Below, in pieces: positions 55,632 through 64,000 of a stretch of DNA of 64,000 nt. Source of the stretch: Zygnema cylindricum. Taxonomy: Eukaryota; Streptophyta; Zygnematophyceae; Zygnematales; Zygnemataceae. A program made the translations under genes and the position numbers. A model generated the notes under the pieces. The model made no database searches, was not told the origin of the DNA, and was given only the letters and a program-made list of their open reading frames with translations. Each line of letters begins with the position of its first letter. Position 1 is the first letter of the stretch. The stretch is taken from contig JBBHKE010000409.1 of assembly GCA_037447655.1 (NCBI GenBank), forward strand, positions 108,616 to 172,615. The letters are read 5' to 3'.

Positions 55632-58600
55632 TCACCAGGGTTGTACCGGAAGGACTTCATTTATTCGAATATCTAATTTTTCCTCCCCGAGAAAAAACGC
55701 CTTAAAGTATCCCTTCAACCCTTGCCATCCCTCCCTCCGAATAATTTCCGACACTCTTTTGTAATTAGGGTCCGACGGTTCTATGTAGCACCGAAGTTTT
55801 CCGGTCTGCCCGAAAAAAAAAAAAATAGGAGAAAAGAAAAAGGAAAAAGGAAGGAAAAAAAAAAGGGTTAGTTCGCACCAGAAGGTTCTCTAAAACCCCG
55901 AAGTTTCCCGGTCTGCCTGAAAAAAAAAAAAAAAAAAGAAAGAAAGAATGAAGGAAAAAAAGAACAAATGGAAAAAAAACAAATGGAAAAAAAAACAAAC
56001 GGAAAAAACAAAAAAAAAAGGGTAAAAAAGAAAAAGTAAAAGAAAAACGGGGAAAGGACACAGTGAAATTTTGAAAATTTCGAAAAAGGAAAAAGTAAAA
56101 AAAGAAGACCGCGAGAAGGGTGGGAGAGAAAGGGTGGGAAAAAAGGAGAACATCTGTAAAAAAAAGTGTAAAAAAGACAACCCCATCCTCTCTATCCCTC
56201 TCTCTCCCTTCCCCTCTCCCTCTCCCTCCCGCTGTCTTCATCCCTTCCTCTCCCGTCCTCCCTCCCTCTCCCTCGCTCCCTCCCTCTCCCTCCCTCTCCC
56301 TCTCCCTCCCTCTCCCTTCTGCCTCTCTCTCCCTCCCTCTCCTTCCCTCCCTCCATCTCCCTCCCTCTCCTTCCCTCCCTCCCTCTCCCTCCCTCCCCTC
56401 CCTCCCTCACTTTCCCTCCCTCACTTTCCCTCACTTTCCCTTCCTCTCCCTCCCTCTTCCTCTCGCTCCCTTCCTCTCCCTCCCTCCCTCTCCCTCCCTC
56501 GCTCCCTCTCCCTCCCTCTCCCTCCCTCCCCTCCCTCCCTCACTTTCCCTCACTTTCCCTTCCTCTCCCTCCCTCTTCCTCTCGCTCCCTTCCTCTCGCT
56601 CCCTTCCTCTCCCTCCCTCCCTCTCCCTCCCTCGCTCCCTCTCCCTCCCTCTCCCTCCCTCTCCCTCCCTCTCCCTCCCTCCCTCTCCCTCCCTCCCTCT
56701 CCCTTTCCCTTCCTCTCCCTCCCTCTCCCTTTCCCTCCCTCTCCCTCCCCTCTCCCTCCCTCTCCTTCCCTCTCCTTCCCTCTCCTTCCCTCTCCTTCCC
56801 TCTCCTTCCCTCCTTCCCTCTCCTTCCCTCTCCTTCCCTCCCTCCCTCCCTCACTTTCCCTCCCTCTCCCTCCCTCTCCCTCCCTCTCCCTCCTCCCTCC
56901 CTCCCCTCCCTCCACTTTCCCTCCCTCTCCCTCCCTCTCCCTCCCTCTCCCTCCCTCTCCCTTCTTCCCTCCCTCTCCCTCCCTCCCTCCCTCTCCCTCC
57001 CTCCCCCCCTCCCTCCCTCCCTCCCTCCCTCCCTCCCTCCCTCCCTCCCTCCCTCCCTCCCTCCCTCCCTCCCTCCCTCCCTCCCTCCCTCCCTCCCTCC
57101 CTTCTTCTCCCTCCCTCCCTCCCTCCCTCCCTCCCTCCCTCCCTCCCTCCCTCCCTCCCTCCCTCCCTCCCTCCCTCCCTCCCTCCCTCCCTCCCTCCCT
57201 CCCTCCCTCCCTCCCTCCCTCCCTCCCTCCCTCCCTCCCTCCCTCCCTCCCTCCCTCCCTCCCTCCCTCCCTCCCTCCCTCCCTCCCTCCCTCCCTCCCT
57301 CCCTCCCTCCCTCCCTCCCTCCCTCCCTCCCTCCCTCCCTCCCTCCCTCCCTCCCTCCCTCCCTCCCTCCCTCCCTCCCTCCCTCTCTCCCTCCCCCCCC
57401 TCCATCCGAACAAAGTAGAGAAGCTGTTCCGCCGGAAACCGGCAAAAAAAACAGTTTTGCGTACACCAAAAAAACTAGTATTAGTGGCACCTGTTTTTTC
57501 TTTCCCTTTCTACCTCCCCCCCCCCCCCCCCCCTTCCCCCCCCCTCCCTCCCTCTCCCCCTCTCCGAACAAAGTAGAGAAGCTGTTCCCCCGAAAACCGG
57601 CACCTGAATCTTCACTATGAAGGAGGCTCCCTCTTTTTTCCTCGGATTGTTAATGGCACTATCTTTAAGTTCGGGGTTTCCACTCCTCAATCCGGCGATC
57701 GGGAGCCACTTACCTGTCCCTCCCTTGAAGCCCCCTAGAGAGGAAATGGTAACGGAAACGGAAACGGAGGCATGGGAATTGTCGTGGAGAGTTGAACATT
57801 CGAGTTTGTGGGATTTCCAATCGCTTTTCTGCGAAAAGAAAAGAGAAGGGAGAAAACGAGAAAGAAATTGAGAAGGAAACAGGTGAAAACGGGGTAGAAA
57901 GATTCAAAAGGAGTAAATTGCATCGAGGATTATATCGAGGTTTCTTCGATAAATGATACGGAATAATGAAAATGCTCTCGATTGTCGAAACTGACCCGTT
58001 TTTAGTGTGGCGCACATATGGTATGAAGGCCCAATATCTACATCATATGAAGGAACAATGAATATATATTGTATGAAGACACGATATATATATTGGATGA
58101 AGGCACAATATTTATCATATGAAGACAAGATCGTATGAAGTTGAGAAGTATATCTTATGAAGACACAATATACATGCATGAAGACACCATCTATATTGTA
58201 TGAAGACACGATATATACCGCATGCCAGGCACAATATATAAATTGTATGAAGGAACAGTATATATCGTACATCGGGCACAATGTATGTATACTCGTATGA
58301 ATGCACGATATATATCATATGGTATCCTTACCTAATGTATCATAGCTTGTTCCCGTATTAAGAAATATAACTTCGGTTGTGTATACACATTTCATATGAT
58401 ACACACGTTATACGACATCGTATAGAACACATGCATTACATTCTATTGTGGATCGAATAGTAACGTATCGCGATATTTTTGCTAGACAAGGTACAAAAAG
58501 TTTTGGTGAGAAAGACAGTACCCCTCCTTTCTACTGACACCAGGACCACTCCAGCTAGTCAAAAGTCATTTTTTTAAAATTATTAAAAAAAAAAGCCATT

Positions 58601-61600
58601 TTTAAAAAATACTGCCTCGAGAATTAACATTCCACCGACAAAACAATTTCCTTCGATTTTCACATGTTTTCTATGTTTTCTTTTTGTTTTTATGCATTTT
58701 GCTTTGATGTATTTTGTAACTTTTTTTATCACCTGACATTCGACATTGCAATAATACGGTTTTTCTTTTGTGTTTTATGTTTTTTTTGTGTTTTTTTGTG
58801 TTTTTTTTGTTTTTGTTTTTAAGTATTGGGGAGGGAGAGGAAGAGAGGGAGAGAGGGAGAGGGAGGGAGAGGGAGGGAGAGAGGGAGGGAGAGAGGGAGA
58901 TGCTTTTTTTTATTACCTGACATTCGACGTTGCAATAATATCGGGATCGACACTTCACACATTTCAAAAGCTGTATCTCTCTCTCTCCCTTCCCACACTT
59001 CCCACATTTTTTACCTCCAACTTCCTCCTCCTTCCCCTCCCCTTTCTCAACCCTCTCTACTTTCTTTCCCTCACTCTTTCCCATTACCTTCTTCCCCTCC
59101 TTCTCTACCTTCTCCACTCTCTTCCCCACTTCCTTCTCCCCTCCCTTCTCCACCTTCTCCATTTTCTTCCCCAGTTCCTTCTCCTCTCCTTTTCCCTCTC
59201 TCTTCTGCACTCCCTTCTCAACAACCTTCTCCTCCTCCTCCTCCGCTCCATTCAATTTTAAAGCCTGCAATTTTTTCCCATTATTACTCTTTTGCCCTTT
59301 TTTTTTCTTTGATCTTGTTCCTCTATTAGCAAAAAGTGCTTGAATGTTGGGATACGCATTCCTAAAACAAAAAGAAACAAAAAATTTACAAAAGTTAAGA
59401 AAACCGACACAAAAAAGAAGAAGAGAAACCAACGCAAAAAAAAAGAAGGAAAACCGACACAAAAATAGAAAAATTACGGGTAAATAAGTACAAAAATAAA
59501 TGGGTACCTGTATAAATGAATTAATGAATCAATGGATAAATTGATACATCGACATGTATACACTCGATACATACACATGCTATTTAAATATTGCTATGTA
59601 TAACAATGTATACTCAATATATGGTGATTCACATATGTCTTTACATCTTTATAATCTGAAACTTCAGATTTTTCTTCTTCAAATTATGTTTTCTAGTCCA
59701 AAACTGGAGAATTGCCACATAATTTAAAGATTAAACCCCATCCATTCCCAGTTTAGTCTTCGTCTTGTGAAAAACCAGATATACTTTTACAGAACCTTTC
59801 TTAACTGATTACTTATCACTTCAATTTTTCCGTTTCCATTTCATTTCCTTTCATTTCCTTTTCTTTCAGTTCATTTCCTTCAATTCCATATTCCATTTCA
59901 TTTCACTTCCAGAAACTGATGTTTAATGTTTTTTGTATATACCCATTTTCTACCCAATCCTGTAAACAAAACCTCACCGTGACAATTGTACCACGGATAT
60001 TTCATCATTATCGCAAAGTTCTGGATCAGCTCCAGAATCTAAAAGCAATTTGCAGCTCTCATACTGAAAAACAAAAATATAAAAATGAAGAATGTTAACA
60101 GAATGTCCTCACAAAGGTTTACTTCACTACTCTGCCGGTAGAGGATGGAACTTATAGAGCTTGACATGACGTGAATCATATCACATCGTCACATACATCC
60201 CCATTCCACCAGTTAACCGAAGCGAATCAAAACAAGTCACATGGGGTCACGTCACGTCACGCCACGTCTCACCTCCCCACACATGACCGCCTCATGCAAC
60301 GGCACACATCCCATCCGGTTCCTCGCGTTCACGTCAGCCCCTCCCTCGATCAACACCTTGGCAATGTCCAGCTGCGGATGGTGGCTGCCACAACACACAC
60401 CACTATTAGTGTGGGGCAGTGTTAGCGTGGACCAGTATCAGTGTGGGTCGGTATTAATGTGGGCCGGTATTAGTGTGGACCGGTATTAGTGTGGGTCGGT
60501 ATTAGTGTGGGCCGGTGTTAGTGTAGACCGGTATTAGGGCAGACCGGTATTAGTGTGGACCTGTATTAGTGCGACTGGTATTAGTGTGGACGACCACCAC
60601 TAGTGTGGAGCAATATTTCAGTGGACCACTATTAGTGTGGACCAATATTGGTGTGGATCACAGAATGTCATTTGACAAAGGCCCCAATGCGGTACAGCGT
60701 GAATCGCTACAAGCAATAAGTTTAGCAAGAATGGAGAATGTTTTTAACCGCTCGTTAAGAAAGAAAACTGGAGGTTCCGACTCGATAACGCATCGGTACA
60801 AATTTGAGGGCCAAAAAGTGAAAAAAGCTGCGCTTTAAAAGCAATGCTACACTATATCGCTAATCATAATCAATCTTAGACCAGTAATAACATAGATGGG
60901 ACAATTAAGAGTCCATGCCAATTCATAAACGCCACAAAATTTTCTTTAGATTACTAAGGGATACACTAAATTGCTTATACTAAATTATGTGCAGGCTAAA
61001 AAAGATGGTATATAAAATGAATAAAATGCAAACCAAATCACCGTGAGAGTCGTAGAATCATTTCATTAGTGACATTTATTTTTCATCACGGTTAATGATG
61101 TGGATATAAAAATTGTAAACTGTCAAAAGGATATCGTTCATTTTGATATCTAATCACTAAATATGAACTAATAAGTAAAAATACATGACAAGTTACAGGG
61201 GAATGACAAACTCCACACATGATTCAGTGTTCAAATTCTTCATTAGGTATTCTTCATTGGGAAAGTTTGAGATATGAAAGATGATCTTTTGGTCATCACT
61301 TTATCACGTTAAAAAATATTTGACCAACTATCGGATAACAGGACCAAAAGATGACCAAAAGATGACCAAAAGATGACCAAAACATAACCAAAAAAACGTA
61401 AGTGAGAATCTGCATACAATTCTTTTGTCTGACTAAAGACTTTTTCTTTGGTAAAAATATACACTAATTGTGGTACACGCATTGAACCACTTACTATTTG
61501 ACCATAGTTTTGACTGTATTTTGCTTGAAACACCGAGGAAAATGATAACAGTTTTAAGGATAAAATTTGAACCGATAAACCCTAATTACCTCCTCACCTA

Positions 61601-63335
61601 GTCGCATGATGGAGGGCTGTATACCCGCAAAAATCTTTTGCATTCACATTGGCTCCACGTTTTAATAAAAGTTTTGCCACCTACCCGAAAATTCCCAAAT
61701 TTTTCTTCATCGACTGAGAAGATTCATCATCCTCTTTTCATTCAATTCACTACAATCGAATAGGCACATTGGGACCATATTTCAAAACCCTGAAAAATCC
61801 TAAAAAAACCCAAAAAAGTGGGGAAACACTTTATATCTGGTAGCCCGTCTTATATGCAAATTATACAAGTTTTCCAGGAAGACTACTCATATAGTATGAG
61901 GCAACCACATATAGTGTTTCCAAACCTTTTTCGCACATGAAAAGCATGATCGAGAAAAATAAAGAGAGACAGTTTTACGGACATTGAAACAAGAACCTGA
62001 GGATGATGCAAGGGGAAGATAAAAATAGAAAAAAACAGTTTAAGAGAGGGACATAGCTGTCGAAAACTCGAAAATGGATGTACAAAAAAGAAAAAGAAAA
62101 ACGAAAAGAACAAAGAAGAACGAAAAACGAAAAAAGAAAAAAGAAAAAAGAAAAAAGAAAAAAAGAAATGAAAGAAACGAAACAACCTTATTGCGTCAAC
62201 ATAAGCCAAAGAAAACCATACCTTTACATAGTCTCTATTGGGATCTGCCGTTGTTGATTTAGTTCGTTGTATTCCGACCACCACAAGATGTAAACAACTC
62301 AACCGTAGACGCCCGTAACACCGGGTTTGTACCCCAATCCTATTAACATCCATTTCGAAACCGAGAGCAACCACTGCAAAAGTAATTCAAATAGGACAGC
62401 AAGACGAATCAGAAATTAAAAGTCACTTTAATAAATGTCACTTGGAATAAAAAGTCACGTTAATAAAAAGTCGCTTTAATAAAAAAGTCGCTTTAATAAA
62501 AGGTCACCTTAACAAAAAGTCAATCAAATAAAAAGTCACTTCACTTCAATAAAAGTCACTTAATAAATTAAAATAATTAAGAGGACGTGGATAAGGTTGC
62601 ATGAATGTGACAAGAAACACAAGAACTTTAGACCAACACCTGAACAGACTAGACATTTAAGAGGGAGAGGGAGAGGGAGAGGGAGAGGGGGGGAGGGGTA
62701 GAGAGGGAGAGAGGGAGGGAGGGAGGGAGGGAGGGAGGGAGGTTGGGAGGGAGCGAGGGAGGGAGGGATCAGGAAGGTGAGAAGCTTAGCTTCCAATAGC
62801 AACCATCGAATTGACAATCCGGTGTTTGCTATTGGAGGGCATGATTCTCTTCTTCCTATTGGCAGTCTCCAATTGACAATCCGACAAGTATGCACGAAGA
62901 AAAAATCTTTAAGTGGCGAAAAAAACTTTAACCCAAATAACGATTAGCGGTATAGTTTTTCTTACTCATTAAAGTCAGGAACCGGCCTACATATTAATTA
63001 AGAAATTAATGAATGAATCTATAAACACCCATTAACCCATTTTTTTTTGGGTTTCACGGGATTTTTGATGTTTAATTTTAGGGTTATACAGAATTTTCCG
63101 GAGGTCGTTTCAAGATATTTTCGGGTTTGTTCAGAATTTCCTTAGGATTTTTCCGGGTTCTTTGGGGCTTTCAATGGTCGTTTAGGGTTTCTTAAGGGTT
63201 TTCTTCAAGATTTTTAGGGTTACTTGAATTTTTAGGGGTGTGAAGGGTAACTCTTAATTCAAGACTTACTGTCAGGAAGGCCAAATAAAACACTTTGGTG
63301 AAACTGTGAAAGACCGTCGAGACTAAAACTCTTTC
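55632..63335 (-). CDS. Ankyrin-repeat / MYND zinc-finger protein, nine exons, 5' end open
   Basis: Minus-strand exons: 63335-63270, 62373-62222, 61680-61598, 60384-60273, 60063-59978, 59361-58917, 57828-57714, 57603-57491, 55805-55632. Phases agree at all eight junctions; about 448 residues so far. Exons 2-5 encode ankyrin repeats (LLLKRGANVNAKDFCGYTAL, LIEGGADVNARNRMG, LLLDSGADPELCDND). Exon 6 has a Lys/Glu-rich charged linker and the first six MYND ligands, CGKCGKG, CVKC and YYCNVEC. The knuckle is completed across the next intron by QKSDWKSHKLEC, so all eight zinc ligands (seven Cys, one His) are present. Exon 8 codes for a Gly/Arg/Lys-rich stretch. The last exon ends RINEVLPVQPW. Ankyrin plus MYND proteins act as protein-interaction adaptors; partners here are unknown. 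The start codon and any first exons lie above 63335 or beyond the window. Confidence 0.85.
55868..55925 (-). pseudogene. Decayed copy of the last ANK-MYND exon start
   Basis: Coding sense TTCAGGCAG then ACCGGGAAACTTCGGGG, matching the real TTCGGGCAG then ACCGGAAAACTTCGGTG at 55814-55790, about 105 bp away. The frame of the copy reads TGKLRGFREPSGAN and then stops, against TGKLRCYIEPSDPN in the real exon. It keeps an acceptor. Confidence 0.75.
56170..57403. repeat. 1.2-kb CCCT/AGGG array inside an ANK-MYND intron
   Basis: Plus strand is pure pyrimidine apart from rare bases: irregular CTCTCCCTCCCT at the left, nearly uniform CCCT units from about 57000. The minus (coding) strand is a run of GGGA with strong potential for quadruplex or triplex structure. 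Frames of up to about 500 codons stay open on both strands because the unit contains no stop; they are not genes. Confidence 0.97.
57404..57447 (-). pseudogene. Decayed copy of ANK-MYND exon 8
   Basis: Coding sense GCCGGTTTCCGGCGGAACAG then CTTCTCTACTTTGTTCGGA, matching the start of exon 8 (57602-57567) with few changes. The acceptor is gone (a T run precedes GCCGG). Like the real exon, it runs straight into GGGA repeats, which here extend for over a kilobase. Confidence 0.85.
58024..58322. repeat. TATGAAGACACAATATATAT minisatellite
   Basis: About ten diverged units of 25-35 bp with TATGAAG(A/G)CACAATATAT as core, in the ANK-MYND intron before exon 7. Confidence 0.85.
58731..58768 (-). pseudogene. 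Copy of the ANK-MYND exon 6 end and donor
   Basis: Coding sense TATTATTGCAATGTCGAATG then TCAG and GTGATAAAAAAA, against TATTATTGCAACGTCGAATG, TCAG and GTAATAAAAAAA at the real donor (58940-58911). The copy lies about 184 bp into the intron and retains a donor-like GT. The real continuation of the zinc finger is in exon 7, so this copy is surplus. Confidence 0.85.
60400..60665. repeat. GTGTGGACCGGTATTA minisatellite
   Basis: About fifteen units of 16-18 bp (GTGTGGACCGGTATTA, GTGTGGGTCGGTATTA) starting 16 bp upstream of the exon 4 acceptor, in the ANK-MYND intron. Confidence 0.85.
62420..62565. repeat. AAAAGTCACTTTAATA minisatellite
   Basis: Seven or eight units of 14-20 bp (AAAAGTCACTTTAATA, AAAAGTCGCTTTAATA) just upstream of ANK-MYND exon 2. 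Confidence 0.85.
62659..62768. repeat. GAGAGG / GAGG purine tract
   Basis: GAGAGG hexamers followed by GAGG tetramers on the plus strand, in an ANK-MYND intron, abutting a worn MITE. Confidence 0.85.
62780..62958. mobile_element. Worn MITE of the 15765 family
   Basis: Contains GCTTCCAATAG, CAATTGACAATCCGACAAG, TCTTTAAGTGGCGAAAAAAA and ends AATAACGATTAGCGGTATAG. The order matches the right half of 15765-15983. The left TIR is not recognisable. Confidence 0.55.
63045..63245. repeat. Degenerate TTTTAGGGTT-type repeats
   Basis: Loose recurrence of TTTAGGGTT, GGGTTTC and TTTTTAGGGTT at 10-25 bp spacing within the ANK-MYND first intron read. It resembles plant telomere units only in words; there is no regular heptamer array. 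Confidence 0.5.
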
Positions 63336-64000
63336 CTGCAAATAAGACGAAAGACAAATCATTACCGCAACAACATGAGAGGAGAAGACAAACTAACTTT
63401 GACCTCTAGCTAAATGAATCCTAACAACGTTGATTTGTTATCTTCACATACACGTGACTTAAAGAACCGTTTTTTTTTTTTTTAACTTAGAAACATTACA
63501 AGTTCAAAAAGATACGACGCACCTAATAGTCCCAAAATCCCCCAAAAGACCCCAAAAAACCCCAAAAAACCCTAAACTATCCTATAACATAACATAAAAC
63601 AAACTTATTTTGTGCAAAATTCACAGGATTCATGGAATCCTTCGGAGAAACTCGACAACTATGGTCAATAATGAAACCAAACATCAACTCATGCACCTAG
63701 GTCCTTTTTTAAAGAGAGGAGAGGAGGGGAGGGGACAGAATGCTTCTCATCTTTATGCAATAAGGAAACTTAAAACAGGATAACTTTTCGGCAAAAAAAA
63801 TATTAAATGCAAAATAAACAATTTTTGAGTTTGCAAACGGTACACCAATATGAAATTCCATTGCCCATTCACTATTAGAGTTACAACACACTATTAGAGT
63901 TACAACATTAATGTGGATGCGACTTTTCTTGGCCAAAAATAAAAAACAAGTATATATAACACTACTTAAGGACGTTCCGTCACGTCTTCCAACACTAAAT
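63336..64000. other. Upstream flank or intron of the ANK-MYND gene
   Basis: No further exon ending with the required single leftover base was recognised. Contains CCCCAAAAAACC repeats near 63540-63575 and a TIR-like GCCCATTCACTATTAGAG near 63864. The minus frame 63936-63709 has no recognised content. Confidence 0.35.

Noticed and set aside
56071-57576. Frames of up to 501 codons on the plus strand and 343 on the minus strand
   Set aside because: Products are PPSLPPSL or GGREGGRE runs generated by CCCT/AGGG units; only the short stretch 57491-57603 on the minus strand is supported as an exon.
58678-58768. Final MYND exon at the duplicated donor
   Set aside because: Reading on gives no Trp or final Cys at the right spacing; 57714-57828 supplies DWKSHKLEC in phase and is clearly the true continuation.
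1-64000. tRNA and rRNA genes
   Set aside because: No cloverleaf with a GGTTCRAATCC-type arm and no rRNA core segment was noticed by eye; a dedicated scan could still find one.

Overview
The window is eukaryotic nuclear DNA, AT-rich and intron-dense. It carries a cytosolic ribosomal protein gene, a condensin II subunit gene, an organelle-type acyltransferase, a GT61 glycosyltransferase, an ankyrin-MYND protein and an exon resembling plant pyridoxal kinase (SOS4-like). Gene style, long repeat-filled introns and abundant small TIR elements suggest the plant/streptophyte lineage, probably an alga or early-diverging land plant rather than a flowering plant. This placement is inference. I could run no database search. 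Exon models rest on GT/AG signals, reading-phase continuity across junctions and family motifs read by eye.

Layout: RPL15 (+, 482-3173); a 21-bp minisatellite (3775-4445); a TIR element interrupted by a hAT-like element (5405-6028); a GT61 glycosyltransferase gene (-, 6652-14672, 5' end open) with six phase-consistent exons plus one spare exon; a block of small TIR elements (15.1-16.4 kb); an orphan first exon of pyridoxal kinase (+, 17066-17491); CAP-D3 of condensin II (+, 19637-32943, 13 exons); a broken LINE-type retrotransposon 3' part (-, about 33.56-35.07 kb); a PlsC/LPLAT-family acyltransferase (-, 36271-42041, 6 exons); repeat-rich DNA with hAT-like elements (42.5-48.2 kb); two unrecognised minus-strand coding units (48237-48773 and 50133-50407); more repeat DNA; and an ankyrin-repeat/MYND zinc-finger gene (-, 55632-63335, 5' end open) whose introns hold a 1.2-kb CCCT/AGGG array and several minisatellites.

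The most notable pattern is shared by all five recognised multi-exon genes. Short segments covering an exon-intron junction (a few dozen bases of exon plus adjoining intron) recur as diverged copies 85-215 bp away inside the neighbouring intron. Some copies keep a plausible splice site, some have lost the AG, and some have grown into tandem arrays. One pair in the GT61 gene is phase-compatible at both ends and could act as mutually exclusive exons. This looks like repeated tandem duplication at exon edges feeding intron growth, pseudo-exon birth and microsatellite seeding.

The genes do unrelated housekeeping jobs (translation, chromosome condensation, lipid acylation, glycosylation, protein interaction). 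Nothing suggests a functional cluster.
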